64,000 bases of DNA, taken from positions 744,001 to 808,000 of the forward strand of contig NZ_JAIUJY010000001.1 of assembly GCF_020166105.1 (NCBI RefSeq), in the 5' to 3' direction. This document shows positions 8,992 through 18,044 of the stretch, in pieces (position 1 is the first letter of the stretch; each line of letters starts with the position of its first letter). A program made the position numbers and the translations under genes. Below the pieces are notes generated by a model. That model saw only the letters and a program-made list of their open reading frames with translations. It ran no database searches and was not told the origin of the DNA. This stretch comes from Blastococcus sp. LR1. Its GTDB lineage: Bacteria > Actinomycetota > Actinomycetes > Mycobacteriales > Geodermatophilaceae.

Positions 8992-9453
8992 ATGTCGTGG
9001 CGACCGACGTGGGACGCCACACCGCCGCACCGGCTGGACCGCTACGCCTTCCGCGCCGGTGAGCTTGGCGGCACCCAGGGCGTCGGGCACGTGTTGGTGC
9101 TGGCGACGGAAGTCCGAACTCAAGTCGGCGGACACCTGTGGTGGCGGCGATGGGGTCCAGCCCGGCCGGTCGCGGAGATCTGGGTCGCAGCGCCGGACGT
9201 CGACCCCTCCTACCAGGTGAGTTGGGCGGACGGCGACATCCTGGACGCCGACATCGATCGGTGGGCGGGCGGAACGGTGCTGGTAGGACATCAAGACGTC
9301 CGACCAGTCCGCTGGCTCGACGACGCCACCTCGGCCCGGGTTGCCCGGGACGTGTTCGGTGCCGACCTCAACGAGCTGCGCAGGGAGCACGCGGGCTCAG
9401 CGGGCGGTCGGCGGCTTCAGGACGGCGAACGGGTCGGTGACCTCGAGACCTGA
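8992..9453 (+). CDS. Hypothetical protein (153 aa)
   Basis: A 153-residue ORF with balanced composition and several Trp (MSWRPTWDATPPHR, HLWWRRWGPARPVAEIWV). No family recognised; no signal or membrane segment. A leaderless-type -10 box, TACAGT (8980-8985), lies 12 nt before the ATG, supporting a real start. Third-position GC is visibly lower than in neighbours. Its 3' end overlaps the convergent nrtR gene by 57 nt, which is unusual; the last 20 or so residues are therefore encoded opposite NrtR. Confidence 0.5.
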   Translation: MSWRPTWDATPPHRLDRYAFRAGELGGTQGVGHVLVLATEVRTQVGGHLWWRRWGPARPVAEIWVAAPDVDPSYQVSWADGDILDADIDRWAGGTVLVGHQDVRPVRWLDDATSARVARDVFGADLNELRREHAGSAGGRRLQDGERVGDLET

Positions 9454-10110
9454 CGCCACGAACCGGTAGAGGGTCGCGGGCCGACCACCGGCGCGACCGG
9501 ACGCGGCCATCTCCCCCGTCGGCTCCAGCACGCCCCGGCGCAGCAGCACCCGCTGCAGGTTGGTGGCGGTGACCTCGTAGCCCAGCGCGGCCACGTAGAT
9601 CTCCCGCAGCTCGGCGATGGAGAACGCCGGCGGCGCCAGCGCGAAGGCGACGTTCGTGTACGACAGCTTCGCCCGCAGGCGCTCCAGCCCCGACCCGACG
9701 ATCGACCCGTGGTCGAACGCCGTCTCCGGCAGGCCGTCGACCGGGTGCCAGGCGGTGTCCTCCGGCAGCACCGGGTCGACGTCCGAGGGGATCAGCCCCA
9801 GGTAGGCGGTCGCGACGGTGCGGCTGTGCGGATCGCGGTGCGGATCGCTGCGGGTCTCCAGCTGTTCGAGGTGCGCCAGCTGCGCGACCTCGACCTTTGA
9901 CGCGAGCTGCCGGCCGATCGAGGCACCCAGCGTCTCCTCCGGCAGCAACGGCCCGCCGGGCAGCGCCCAGGCGCCGGCGAACGGCTCCCCGGCGCGTCGC
10001 CACAGCATGACGTGCAGCCGCGTGGCCCTGACCTGCAGCACCACGGCCAGAGCATGGTGCGGAAAGGCCGGCCGCTCCGCCGAGGACCACACAGATGTCA
10101 CGAACCCCAT
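9397..10110 (-). CDS. nrtR: NrtR-type NUDIX-domain transcriptional regulator of NAD synthesis
   Basis: 237 aa: an N-terminal Nudix fold (about 20-145: [35 protein letters not shown]) followed by a winged helix ([32 protein letters not shown]). The Nudix box is degenerate: after [14 protein letters not shown] the catalytic REXXEE is replaced by GRQLASK, so it should sense ADP-ribose or related NAD metabolites and not hydrolyse. Divergent from nadABC, 63 nt apart, it is almost certainly their repressor. Confidence 0.88.
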   Translation of the reverse strand: MGFVTSVWSSAERPAFPHHALAVVLQVRATRLHVMLWRRAGEPFAGAWALPGGPLLPEETLGASIGRQLASKVEVAQLAHLEQLETRSDPHRDPHSRTVATAYLGLIPSDVDPVLPEDTAWHPVDGLPETAFDHGSIVGSGLERLRAKLSYTNVAFALAPPAFSIAELREIYVAALGYEVTATNLQRVLLRRGVLEPTGEMAASGRAGGRPATLYRFVASGLEVTDPFAVLKPPTAR

Positions 10111-10173
10111 GCTAGGTTTCGCTCCAGAGGTTTTCGCCTCACAGTCTGGAACCTAAGTCCTCCGGAGGTCTCG
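10111..10173. promoter_or_regulatory. nrtR-nadA divergent promoter with repeat elements
   Basis: This 63-bp region should hold the NrtR operator. Visible structure: TAGGTTTC (10113-10120) and GGAACCTA (10148-10155) form a widely spaced inverted pair with one mismatch; GGTTTcGCtC and GGTTTTCGCcTC (10115-10140) form an imperfect direct repeat. A GGAGG RBS for nadA lies at 10164-10168. Which element NrtR binds cannot be decided here. Confidence 0.45.
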
Positions 10174-11187
10174 GTGACCGCAACGCTCCCCGCCCCCACC
10201 GCCACGCAGTGGTCGCCGGAGCAGTGGCAGAACTGGCGCGACGAGGTCCGCCGGCTCGCCGCCGAGCGCGACGCCGTCGTCCTGGCGCACAACTACCAGG
10301 CCGCCGAGATCCAGGACGTCGCCCACCACGTCGGCGACTCGCTGGCCCTCTCGCGCATCGCCGCGTCGAGCGAGGCCTCCACGATCGTCTTCGCCGGGGT
10401 CCACTTCATGGCCGAGACGGCGAAGATCCTCAGCCCGGAGAAGACCGTGCTGGTGCCCGACGCCGCGGCCGGCTGCTCGCTGGCCGACACGATCACCGCC
10501 GACCAGCTGCGCGCGTGGAAGGCCGAGCACCCGGGCGCCGTCGTCGTCTCCTACGTGAACACGACGGCCGAGGTGAAGGCCGAGACCGACATCTGCTGCA
10601 CGTCGTCCAACGCCGTCGAGGTCGTGAACTCGATCCCGGCCGACCGCGAGGTCCTCTTCCTCCCCGACCAGTTCCTCGGCGCGCACGTCCAGCGCGTCAC
10701 CGGCCGGGAGAACATGCGGATCTGGATGGGCGAGTGCCACGTGCACGCCGGCATCTCCCCCACCGACCTGCGCGCCAGCGTCGAGGCCGCCCCCGACGCC
10801 GAGCTGCTCGTGCACCCCGAGTGCGGCTGCGCGACCAGCGCGCTGTGGATGGTGTCCGACAGCCAGCTGCCGACCGAGCGCGTGCACATCCTCTCGACCG
10901 GCGGGATGCTCGACGAGGCCCGGCGGACGACGGCGAAGCGCGTCCTGGTCGCCACCGAGATCGGCATGCTGCACCAGCTGCGCCAGGCCAACCCGACGAC
11001 CTCGTTCGAGCCGGTGAACTCCCGCGCGGCGTGCCCCTACATGAAGATGTCGACGCCGGAGAAGCTGCTGCGCGCGCTGCGCGAGGGCCGCGACGAGGTC
11101 ACCGTCGATCCGGCGATCGCCGCCCGTGCGCGCGCCGCCGTCGAGGCGATGGTGGCCATCGGCACGCCGTCCCCGGTCGGTGAGTGA
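10174..11187 (+). CDS. nadA: Quinolinate synthase NadA
   Basis: A 337-aa [4Fe-4S] enzyme condensing iminoaspartate with dihydroxyacetone phosphate to quinolinate. The GTG at 10174 ([10 protein letters not shown]), 6 nt after GGAGG, is chosen over an open frame that runs into the nrtR promoter. Three homologous domains are visible; cluster Cys candidates are C141 (DICCTS), C217 (HPECGC) and C287 (AACPYMKM). Other family motifs: [45 protein letters not shown] and [15 protein letters not shown] [11 protein letters not shown]. It heads the nadA-nadB-nadC operon and overlaps nadB by 8 nt. Confidence 0.96.
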   Translation: MTATLPAPTATQWSPEQWQNWRDEVRRLAAERDAVVLAHNYQAAEIQDVAHHVGDSLALSRIAASSEASTIVFAGVHFMAETAKILSPEKTVLVPDAAAGCSLADTITADQLRAWKAEHPGAVVVSYVNTTAEVKAETDICCTSSNAVEVVNSIPADREVLFLPDQFLGAHVQRVTGRENMRIWMGECHVHAGISPTDLRASVEAAPDAELLVHPECGCATSALWMVSDSQLPTERVHILSTGGMLDEARRTTAKRVLVATEIGMLHQLRQANPTTSFEPVNSRAACPYMKMSTPEKLLRALREGRDEVTVDPAIAARARAAVEAMVAIGTPSPVGE

Positions 11188-12865
11188 GGTGACGTCGGGC
11201 CTCGCCCGCGTCGTCCCCGCCCTGCCGATTCCCGCGGCCGGGTGGACCCGCACGACCGACGTCGTCGTGGTGGGCTCCGGCGCTGCCGGGCTCATGACCG
11301 CCCTCGCTCTCGCCGACGCCGGGCGCGCGGTCACCGTCGCCACCAAGGGCGCGCTCGGAGACGGCAGCACCCGCTGGGCGCAGGGCGGCCTGGCCGCGGT
11401 GCTCGGATCCGACGACGACGTGGCGCTGCACGTGCGCGACACCCTGGTCGCCGGCGCGGGCCTCTGCGACGCCGACGCCGTGCGGACGCTGGTCGCCGAG
11501 GCGCCGGCCGCGATCGCGCTGCTGCAGGACCTCGGCGCGCGTCTGGATCTCGCCGCCGACGGCCGACCCGCGCTCACCCGCGAGGGCGGGCACAGCCGCG
11601 ACCGGATCGTGCACGCCGGCGGCGACGCCAGCGGCGCTGAGGTCACCCGGACGCTCGTCGAGGCGCTGGCCACGGCCGGCGTCGAGGTGCTCGAGCACAC
11701 CGTCGCGCTGGATGCCCTGAAGTCCGGTCGTGGTGACGTCGTCGGACTGCGGGTCGCCCGCGTCGCCGACGACGGCGCACTCGTCGACGCCGGGGACCTG
11801 CGCGCGCACGCCGTCGTCCTCGCCACCGGCGGGTACGGGCAGGCGTACGCCGCGGCCACCAGCCCGGCCGGTGCGACCGGCGACGGGCTGGCGCTCGCGT
11901 TGCGGGCCGGCGCCGAGGTGGCCGACGTCGAAATGGTGCAGTTCCACCCGACCGTGCTCTGGCAGGGGCCCGGCGCCGCCGGTCAGCAGGTGCTGATCAG
12001 CGAGGCGGTGCGCGGGGAAGGTGCCGTGCTCGTCGACGGCGAGGGGCGGCGGATCATGCTCGACGCCCACCCGCTCGCCGACCTCGCTCCGCGCGACGTC
12101 GTCTCGGCCACGATCGCCGCGCACCTCGCCACGACCGGCGAGGACTGCGCGTACCTGGACGCCACCGGCCTGGGTGCGGAGTTCCTGGCCCGCCGCTTCC
12201 CCGGCATCCTCGCCGCCTGCCGCGCCGCCGGGTACGACCCGACCACCCAACCGGTGCCGGTCACCCCGGGCGCGCACTACACCTGCGGCGGAGTGCTGGC
12301 CGACCTCGACGGCCGCACCGGCGTCGCGGGGCTGTACACCGTCGGCGAGGTCGCCTGCACGGGCGTGCACGGGGCCAACCGGCTCGCGTCGAACTCGATC
12401 ACCGAGGGCCTGGTCGCCGCCCGCCGGTGCGCGGCCCTGCTCGACGCCGACCTGCCTTCCGGGCCTCCCGCGACGCCCCGGCGGTCGGGCGCCGCGGCCG
12501 GCGCGATCGACCCCGCCGCACGGCAGGCCATAGGCGTGGCCACCAGCCGGCACGCCGGCGTCGTCCGCACCGCCGAGGGGCTGACCGCGCTGACCGGTTC
12601 ACTGGCTGCGGCGCCCCGGCTCGACGGGCCGCTGACGCTGCCCGCGGTCGAGGTCACCGCCGTCCACACGGTGGCGACCCTCCTGGCCACCGCCGCGCTC
12701 GCCCGCCCCGAGAGCCGGGGCTGCCACCGCCGGGCCGATGCCCCGGCTCCCCGGCCTGAGTGGCAGGTGCGGATCGCGCACAGCCTCGACGCCTCGGGTC
12801 GCCTGCACACCCGGACCGTGCCGCTCGGCGTGCCGGCGACCGACCAGACCCAGGGAGTGGCATGA
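11180..12865 (+). CDS. nadB: L-aspartate oxidase NadB
   Basis: A 561-aa FAD enzyme oxidising L-aspartate to iminoaspartate for NadA. The Rossmann FAD motif [14 protein letters not shown] appears near residue 30, then the active-site segment [36 protein letters not shown], and ARDV-type [14 protein letters not shown]. The capping and C-terminal helical domains follow ([38 protein letters not shown]). Length is usual. GTG at 11180 overlaps nadA by 8 nt; GTG at 11189 is an alternative. ATGA overlap with nadC shows translational coupling. Confidence 0.96.
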   Translation: MSEVTSGLARVVPALPIPAAGWTRTTDVVVVGSGAAGLMTALALADAGRAVTVATKGALGDGSTRWAQGGLAAVLGSDDDVALHVRDTLVAGAGLCDADAVRTLVAEAPAAIALLQDLGARLDLAADGRPALTREGGHSRDRIVHAGGDASGAEVTRTLVEALATAGVEVLEHTVALDALKSGRGDVVGLRVARVADDGALVDAGDLRAHAVVLATGGYGQAYAAATSPAGATGDGLALALRAGAEVADVEMVQFHPTVLWQGPGAAGQQVLISEAVRGEGAVLVDGEGRRIMLDAHPLADLAPRDVVSATIAAHLATTGEDCAYLDATGLGAEFLARRFPGILAACRAAGYDPTTQPVPVTPGAHYTCGGVLADLDGRTGVAGLYTVGEVACTGVHGANRLASNSITEGLVAARRCAALLDADLPSGPPATPRRSGAAAGAIDPAARQAIGVATSRHAGVVRTAEGLTALTGSLAAAPRLDGPLTLPAVEVTAVHTVATLLATAALARPESRGCHRRADAPAPRPEWQVRIAHSLDASGRLHTRTVPLGVPATDQTQGVA

Positions 12866-13755
12866 CCGAGTGGTTCCCGCTGCGGAACGAGCTGGCCGAC
12901 GTCCTCCGCGAGAGCGGCCTGGACCCGGCGTCGGTCGAGCAGGTGGTCCGCCGCGCGCTGGACGAGGACCTGGCGCTGGGCCCCGACGTCACGACGATCG
13001 CCACCGTGCCGGCCGACGCCCGCGCAACCGGCGACATCGTGCCGCGCTCCCCCGGAGTGCTGGCCGGGGTTCCGGTCGCCGCTGCGGTCTTCGAGATCGT
13101 GGGCGGGGGCGACGTCGAGGTGAGCCTGCTCGCTGCTGACGGCATGGCGGCGCGCCCCCGGACGCCGGTGCTCAGCGTGACCGGGCCGACCCGGTCGCTG
13201 CTCACCGCCGAGCGGACGGCGCTGAACCTGATCAGTCACCTCTCCGGGGTGGCCACGCTGACCCGGCAGTGGGTGGACGCCGTCGCCGGCACCTCGGCCG
13301 CCATCCGCGACACCCGGAAGACCATCCCGGGGCTGCGGGTGCTGGAGAAGTACGCGGTCCGCTGCGGCGGCGGCGTCAACCACCGGATGGCGCTCGGCGA
13401 CGCGGCCCTGGTGAAGGACAACCACGTGGCCGCGGCCGGCGGGATCGGCGCAGCGGTCGAGGCGGTGCGGGTGCACGCGCCGACGATCGCGCTCGAGGTC
13501 GAGTGCGACACCCTCGACCAGGTCCGCGAGGCGATCGCTGCCGGCGTCGAGCTGATCCTGCTGGACAACTTCTCGCTCGAGGACACCCGGACCGCGGTCG
13601 AGCTGGTGCGCGGCACGGGCGTGCGGCTGGAGGCCAGCGGTGGGCTCTCGCTCGAACGCGCGGGCGAGGTCGCCGCGACCGGCGTCGACTACCTCGCCGT
13701 CGGTGCGCTCACCCACAGCGCCCCGGTGCTCGACCTCGGCTTCGACCTGCGCTGA
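12862..13755 (+). CDS. nadC: Nicotinate-nucleotide pyrophosphorylase (carboxylating) NadC
   Basis: 297-aa quinolinate phosphoribosyltransferase, converting quinolinate and PRPP to nicotinate mononucleotide and CO2. Typical motifs: ALDEDLALGPDVTT, AERTALNLISHLSGVATLT, IRDTRKTIPGLRVLEKYAV, GGGVNHRMALGDAALVKDNH (substrate and PRPP site), EVECDTLDQV and LDNFS, and LEASGGLSLERAGEVA-TGVDYLAVGALTHS at the barrel end. It is the last gene of the nad operon, whose transcript probably ends at the palindrome at 13759-13832. Confidence 0.97.
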   Translation: MTEWFPLRNELADVLRESGLDPASVEQVVRRALDEDLALGPDVTTIATVPADARATGDIVPRSPGVLAGVPVAAAVFEIVGGGDVEVSLLAADGMAARPRTPVLSVTGPTRSLLTAERTALNLISHLSGVATLTRQWVDAVAGTSAAIRDTRKTIPGLRVLEKYAVRCGGGVNHRMALGDAALVKDNHVAAAGGIGAAVEAVRVHAPTIALEVECDTLDQVREAIAAGVELILLDNFSLEDTRTAVELVRGTGVRLEASGGLSLERAGEVAATGVDYLAVGALTHSAPVLDLGFDLR

Positions 13756-13758
13756 ACT

Positions 13759-13832
13759 CCGCTCTGCCAACGTTCCTCGCGCTCTGGGCGTCCTGCAGGA
13801 CCCACAAAGCACGAGGAACGGCCGCAGAGCGG
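13759..13832. repeat. Long extragenic palindrome (nadC / LLM intergenic)
   Basis: Nested inverted repeats fill the convergent gap: CCGCTCTGC (13759-13767) pairs with 13824-13832, CGTTCCTCG (13771-13779) with 13812-13820, and the apex GTCCTGCAGGAC (13790-13801) is itself palindromic. It could act as a bidirectional terminator, but its length and internal structure look like a repeat-family element (REP-like). Confidence 0.75.
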
Positions 13833-13836
13833 GCCC

Positions 13837-14874
13837 TCAGCCGCGCTTGTCGGGGTGCACCCAGCCGATGGCCGGGGCGACGTGCTCCACGATGTTCTGC
13901 ATCAGCCGCGCGTTGTAGTCGACGCCGAGCATGTTGGGGATCGTGATGAGCAGGGTGTCGGCCTCGCGGACGGCGGCGTCCTTGGCGAGCTGCTCGGCGA
14001 GGACGTCGGGTTCGGCGGCGTAGCTCTTGCCGAAGCGCGAGCGCACACCTTCGAGGATGCCGACCTGGTCCTGGCTTGACCGCTCGCCGCCGAAGTAGGC
14101 GCGGTCCTCGTCGCTGACCAGCGGAACGACGCTGCGGCTCACCGACACCCGCGGCGTGCGGGAGTGGCCCGCGGCGGTCCAGGCGGCGCGGAAGCGCTCG
14201 ATCTGCTCCGCCTGCAACTCGTCGAAGGGGACGCCGGTCTCCTCGCTGAGCAGCGTGGAACTCATCAGGTTCATGCCCTGCTGCGCGGTCCACTCGCCGG
14301 TCGCGAAGGTGCCAGCACCCCACCAAATGCGCTCGGCGAGGCCCGGCGACTGCGGCTGGATCGGCAGCTGGCCGGAGCGTCCGCCGGTCATGCGCGGATC
14401 GGCGTCGGCCACCGGCTCGCCGGAGATCGCGGCCAGGAAGAGCGCGGTCTTCTGGCGGGCGAGGTCGGCGTCGGTGCTGTCGGGGCCCGGCACGTAGCCG
14501 AAGGCCTCCGAGCCGCGGAGCGCCGTCTCCGGTGATCCCCGGCTGACGCCGAGCTGCAGCCGGCCGTTGCTGATCAGGTCGGCGGCCGCCGCCTCCTCGG
14601 CCATGTACAGCGGGTTCTCGTACCGCATGTCGATGACGCCGGTGCCGAGCTCGATCCGCGATGTGCGGGCGGCCATCGCCGACAGCAGCGGGAAGGGCGA
14701 GGCCAGCTGCCGGGCGAAGTGGTGCACCCGCACGTAGGCGCCGTCGAACCCGAGCTCCTCGGCGGCCTCGGCCAGCTCGATGCTCTGCACCAGTGCGTCC
14801 TGCCCGGTGCGCACCTGCGACCCGGGGATGGGCTGCCAGTGCCCGAAGGACAGGAACCCGATCCGCTTCTCCAC
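13837..14874 (-). CDS. LLM-class flavin-dependent oxidoreductase
   Basis: A 345-aa luciferase-like monooxygenase TIM barrel, FMN- or F420-dependent. Family features: IGFLSFGHWQPIPGS at the N-terminus, FDGAYVRVHHFARQLASPFPLL, TSRIELGTGVIDMRYENPLYMAEEAAAAD, and LISNGRLQLGVSRGSPE, the phosphate-binding loop region. FbiC is encoded in the window, so F420 is available, but the cofactor cannot be chosen from sequence. GTG at 14874 (VEKRIGF) follows a GGAAG-like RBS. It is convergent with nadC; substrate unknown. Confidence 0.88.
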   Translation of the reverse strand: MEKRIGFLSFGHWQPIPGSQVRTGQDALVQSIELAEAAEELGFDGAYVRVHHFARQLASPFPLLSAMAARTSRIELGTGVIDMRYENPLYMAEEAAAADLISNGRLQLGVSRGSPETALRGSEAFGYVPGPDSTDADLARQKTALFLAAISGEPVADADPRMTGGRSGQLPIQPQSPGLAERIWWGAGTFATGEWTAQQGMNLMSSTLLSEETGVPFDELQAEQIERFRAAWTAAGHSRTPRVSVSRSVVPLVSDEDRAYFGGERSSQDQVGILEGVRSRFGKSYAAEPDVLAEQLAKDAAVREADTLLITIPNMLGVDYNARLMQNIVEHVAPAIGWVHPDKRG

Positions 14875-14953
14875 TGCACTTCCCTCTCGTCGTCCTGCCC
14901 TGCCCAGCACCGACGACGGCGGCGGGATTCCCGGTCGGGGTGAGGCCGAGCTG

Positions 14954-14996
14954 CACGAACTCGTGGCGATCAGCGGCTGATGACCACGAGTTCGTG
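14954..14996. repeat. Extragenic palindrome in a divergent gap
   Basis: CACGAACTCGTGG (14954-14966) is perfectly complementary to 14984-14996, and the inner ATCAGC-G-GCTGAT (14969-14981) pairs too; only two of 21 pairs mismatch. It lies between two divergent genes, so it is not a simple terminator. Confidence 0.75.
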
Positions 14997-15110
14997 TAGT
15001 TCGACGGCGGGGACCGCAGACCCTCGCGCGGAGCGCCATACGACGACCTCACCAGCATCCGCGCCGTCGTTGGTACATGATGACGAGGCGACACCCCCAG
15101 ATAACACGCA

Positions 15111-17117
15111 GTGATGGCGCCAACACGACTCTCCGTCTCCAAGTTCCGTCACTTTTCGATGACGATGGGTGACGCTGTCCCGGTGAGCCTTCCCGCATCC
15201 GAGATGCCCTCGTCCCCGGGCACGCCTGGCGGCGCCGCCGGGCAGCGCTTGCGGGCCATCGACACGCTGCTCGCCGACCGGGGTCAGCTGTTCCAGGCGC
15301 TCTTCCTCGCCGCGCCGATCCCCAAGGCCCTCGTCGACCTCGACGGGCACGTGCTGGTGGCCAACCCGCGGATGTGCGCCCTCACCGGCCGCACTCCCGA
15401 GGCCCTCTCCGGCCGGCACATCGACCTGCTGGCCCACCCCGACGAGCCGCCGGTGGGCGACCTCGGCCTCGAGCCGGCGCCCGGCGAGCCCGCGATGGAC
15501 CCGAACCTCCTGCTCGACGGCGAGCGCCGGCTGCGCCGCTCCGACGGCACCGAACTGTGGGTCGTCCAGTCCCACGAGGTCGTGCACCAGAACAACGGGA
15601 CGCCGCAGTTCGTCGTCCTCTCGATGGTCGACGTCACCGACCGCCGCCGCGCGGAGGAGGACGCCGTCCGCCGCGCGTACACCGACCCGCTGACCGGCCT
15701 GCCCAACCGCCGGGCGCTCGCCGACCGGCTGCGGCACGCCGTGGCGCTCTCCCGCCGCCGCGGCCTGCAGGTCGGCCTGGTCCACCTGAACATCGACCGC
15801 TTCCAGGCGGTCAACGAGGCGCTGGGCCACGAGGCCGGCGACCTGCTGCTCAGCCAGTTCGCCGACCGGCTCCGCTGGAGCACCCGGGTCGAGGACACCG
15901 CCGTGCGCCTGGGCGCCGACGAGTTCCTGGTCGTGGCCGAGGACGTCGAGGACCTCGCGGGTCTGCGCACGCTCGCCGAGCGGCTGCTCAGCGTGCTGGA
16001 CGAGCCGTTCGTCGTCCACGACCGCGAGCTGACCCTCTCGGCCAGCGTCGGGCTCACCCTCGGCTCCGACATGACCCCCGACGACCTGCTCCGCCAGGCG
16101 CACAGCGCGCTGCAGAAGGCGAAGGCCGACGGCCAGCGTGCGCGCATCGAGGTGCACGAGGGAGCGCTCAGCCGCGACGAGGTCGACGCGATCCAGCTGG
16201 AGACCGACCTCCGGCATGCCCTCGACAACGAGGAGCTGCGGCTCTTCTACCAGCCGATCGTGCACCTGGGCGACGAGGCGCTGCTCGGCTACGAGGCGCT
16301 GATCCGCTGGCAGCACCCCACCCGCGGGCTGCTCCCCCCGGGCGCCTTCCTCGACGCCGCCGAGAACAACCGGCTCACCGCCAAGCTCGGCGCCTGGGTG
16401 CTCCGCCGCGCCTGCCTGGACGCCGTCACCTGGGCCGACGACCTGCGCGTGCACGTCAACATCTCGGCCCGGCATCTCGCCGAAGAGGGCTTCGCCGAGC
16501 TGGTCGCCGACGCCCTGGCCGAGTCCGGCCTGCCGCCGCACCGGCTGGAGCTGGAGATCACCGAGTCGACGGCGCTGTTCGCCGCCGAGGCCACGCTGCA
16601 CGCCGTCGCCGTCGTGACCGATGCCGGAGTCACCCTCGCCCTGGACGATTTCGGCACCGGGTACTCGGCGATCACCGCCCTGCACCGGCTGCCGATCCAC
16701 ACCGTCAAGATCGACCGCTCCTTCGTGGCCGACGTGGTCACCGAGCCCTCGACCGCCGCGCTCGTGCACGGTCTGCTGCAGCTCGGCCGCGGCATGGGCC
16801 TGCAGGTGATCGCCGAGGGCATCGAGGACCTGGACCAGGCCGACTGGCTGCTGCGGCACGGCTGCGCCATGGCCCAGGGCTTCGCCTTCGGCCGCCCCGC
16901 GCCGCTGCCCAGCCCGGCCGAGGTGCTGATGAGCGAGGCCACCGAGGCGCCGGTCGAGGACGTCGCCGGACCGCTGCTGCCCGAGCCGCCGGCGCCGCCG
17001 ATCGAGCTCCCCCGGCCGCGGATCCCGCGAACCCCGGAGGCGCACGACCTGCAGGACACCGGGTCCTTCGCGTCGCGCACCCTCTTCGACGAGCTCGCCG
17101 ACCCGGATGAGGATTAA
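15111..17117 (+). CDS. PAS-GGDEF-EAL protein (probable c-di-GMP phosphodiesterase)
   Basis: A soluble 668-aa signalling protein. Domains: PAS about 58-175 (FLAAPIPKALVDLDGHVLVANPRM), GGDEF about 185-345 (AYTDPLTGLPNRRAL, then RLGADEFLVVAEDV) and EAL about 355-605. The GGDEF motif reads GADEF, so cyclase activity is doubtful and the domain may be a GTP sensor. The EAL part keeps its catalytic set: GYEALIRWQHPTRGLL, EITESTALF, ALDDFGTGYSAI, VKIDRSFVADV, VIAEGIED, AQGFAFGRP. No transmembrane helix is visible. The start is uncertain: GTG 15111, or the ATG codons near 15114 and 15159. A Pro-rich tail precedes the stop. Confidence 0.9.
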   Translation: MMAPTRLSVSKFRHFSMTMGDAVPVSLPASEMPSSPGTPGGAAGQRLRAIDTLLADRGQLFQALFLAAPIPKALVDLDGHVLVANPRMCALTGRTPEALSGRHIDLLAHPDEPPVGDLGLEPAPGEPAMDPNLLLDGERRLRRSDGTELWVVQSHEVVHQNNGTPQFVVLSMVDVTDRRRAEEDAVRRAYTDPLTGLPNRRALADRLRHAVALSRRRGLQVGLVHLNIDRFQAVNEALGHEAGDLLLSQFADRLRWSTRVEDTAVRLGADEFLVVAEDVEDLAGLRTLAERLLSVLDEPFVVHDRELTLSASVGLTLGSDMTPDDLLRQAHSALQKAKADGQRARIEVHEGALSRDEVDAIQLETDLRHALDNEELRLFYQPIVHLGDEALLGYEALIRWQHPTRGLLPPGAFLDAAENNRLTAKLGAWVLRRACLDAVTWADDLRVHVNISARHLAEEGFAELVADALAESGLPPHRLELEITESTALFAAEATLHAVAVVTDAGVTLALDDFGTGYSAITALHRLPIHTVKIDRSFVADVVTEPSTAALVHGLLQLGRGMGLQVIAEGIEDLDQADWLLRHGCAMAQGFAFGRPAPLPSPAEVLMSEATEAPVEDVAGPLLPEPPAPPIELPRPRIPRTPEAHDLQDTGSFASRTLFDELADPDED

Positions 17118-17119
17118 AG

Positions 17120-17172
17120 GGCCCCGTCCTCCCCACCCTTCACACGCTCAGGGCGGGACCCTGGACGGGGCC
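17120..17172. terminator. Bidirectional hairpin between convergent genes
   Basis: GGCCCCGTCC (17120-17129) pairs perfectly with GGACGGGGCC (17163-17172) just after the GGDEF/EAL stop and just before the SGNH hydrolase stop; the loop contains further CCC/GGG pairing. Confidence 0.6.
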
Positions 17173-17183
17173 GTTCCATCAGG

Positions 17184-17987
17184 TCACCTGCGGGGCAGCG
17201 CGAGCGGGACGGGGCGCTTGGGCTGACGACCGTCACCGGAGGAGCGCCCGCGCAGCCGGCGCCCGATCCACGGGGCGACGAAGCCGCGCACCCAGGCCGC
17301 TTCCTCCGCGACCGCCGCGCGGAACGCTCGCGGGCCCTGCGGCGGGAGCGGCGTCCGCCAGTCCTCGCCGTTGGCACCGGGCAGGCCGAGCGCGGCCGCG
17401 GCGGCCAGCGCCATGCGGCGGTGACCCTCGTCGGTCATGTGGATCCGGTCGGTGTCCCACAGCCGGAAGTCCTGCACCCACTGGGCGCCCCACTGGTCCA
17501 GGACGAGCGCCCCGGTGCGGTTGGCGACCGACCAGATGTTGGTGTTGAAGACGGCGATCTTGCCGCGGACGCGGCGCAGGATCGGGGTGTTGCGGGTGTC
17601 GACGCTGGTCGCCAGCAGCACGTCGGCACCGGCCGAGCGGAGGCGGACCACCGCGGCCTCGAGCCCGGCGGCCAGCACATCGGGGTCGGAGCCAGGGCGC
17701 ATCAGGTCGTTGCCGCCGGCGACCAGGCTGACCAGATCGGGCTTGGCCTCCAGTGCGACGTCCACCTGCTCCTCGACGACCTGCTTCAGCAGCCGGCCGC
17801 GGATGGCGAGGTTGGCGTACTCGACGTCGTCGTCCGTGGCGGCGGCGAGGTGCTCGGCGAGCCGGTCGGCCCACCCGCGGTACTCACCCGGGCGCGCGGG
17901 GTCGGGGTCGCTGAGCCCCTCGGTGAAGGAGTCGCCGAGAGCGATGTAGCGGCGCCAGGGGGACGGTGCGGAGGGTTCGAGCGGCAC
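17184..17987 (-). CDS. SGNH/GDSL hydrolase family protein
   Basis: 267 aa without a signal peptide. Block I GDSFTEG holds the nucleophile Ser (YIALGDSFTEGL, about residue 20); block III VAGGNDLMRP supplies the oxyanion Asn; block V (DRIHMTDEGHRRMA) supplies the catalytic Asp and His. It is therefore an intact esterase/lipase-type hydrolase; natural substrate unknown. The basic C-terminus (RRLRGRSSGDGRQPKRP) extends beyond the fold. It lies downstream of the TIGR01777 gene on the same strand, 57 nt apart. Confidence 0.9.
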   Translation of the reverse strand: MPLEPSAPSPWRRYIALGDSFTEGLSDPDPARPGEYRGWADRLAEHLAAATDDDVEYANLAIRGRLLKQVVEEQVDVALEAKPDLVSLVAGGNDLMRPGSDPDVLAAGLEAAVVRLRSAGADVLLATSVDTRNTPILRRVRGKIAVFNTNIWSVANRTGALVLDQWGAQWVQDFRLWDTDRIHMTDEGHRRMALAAAAALGLPGANGEDWRTPLPPQGPRAFRAAVAEEAAWVRGFVAPWIGRRLRGRSSGDGRQPKRPVPLALPRR

Positions 17988-18044
17988 CCGACCACTCCAG
18001 CACGACGTCGGCCCCGACCGCCCGCGGCGACGGCGTGAACCACC

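Noticed and set aside
10153-11859. A 568-codon minus-strand frame opposite nadA/nadB
   Set aside because: Shadow of genes with full family motifs; no RBS or domain.
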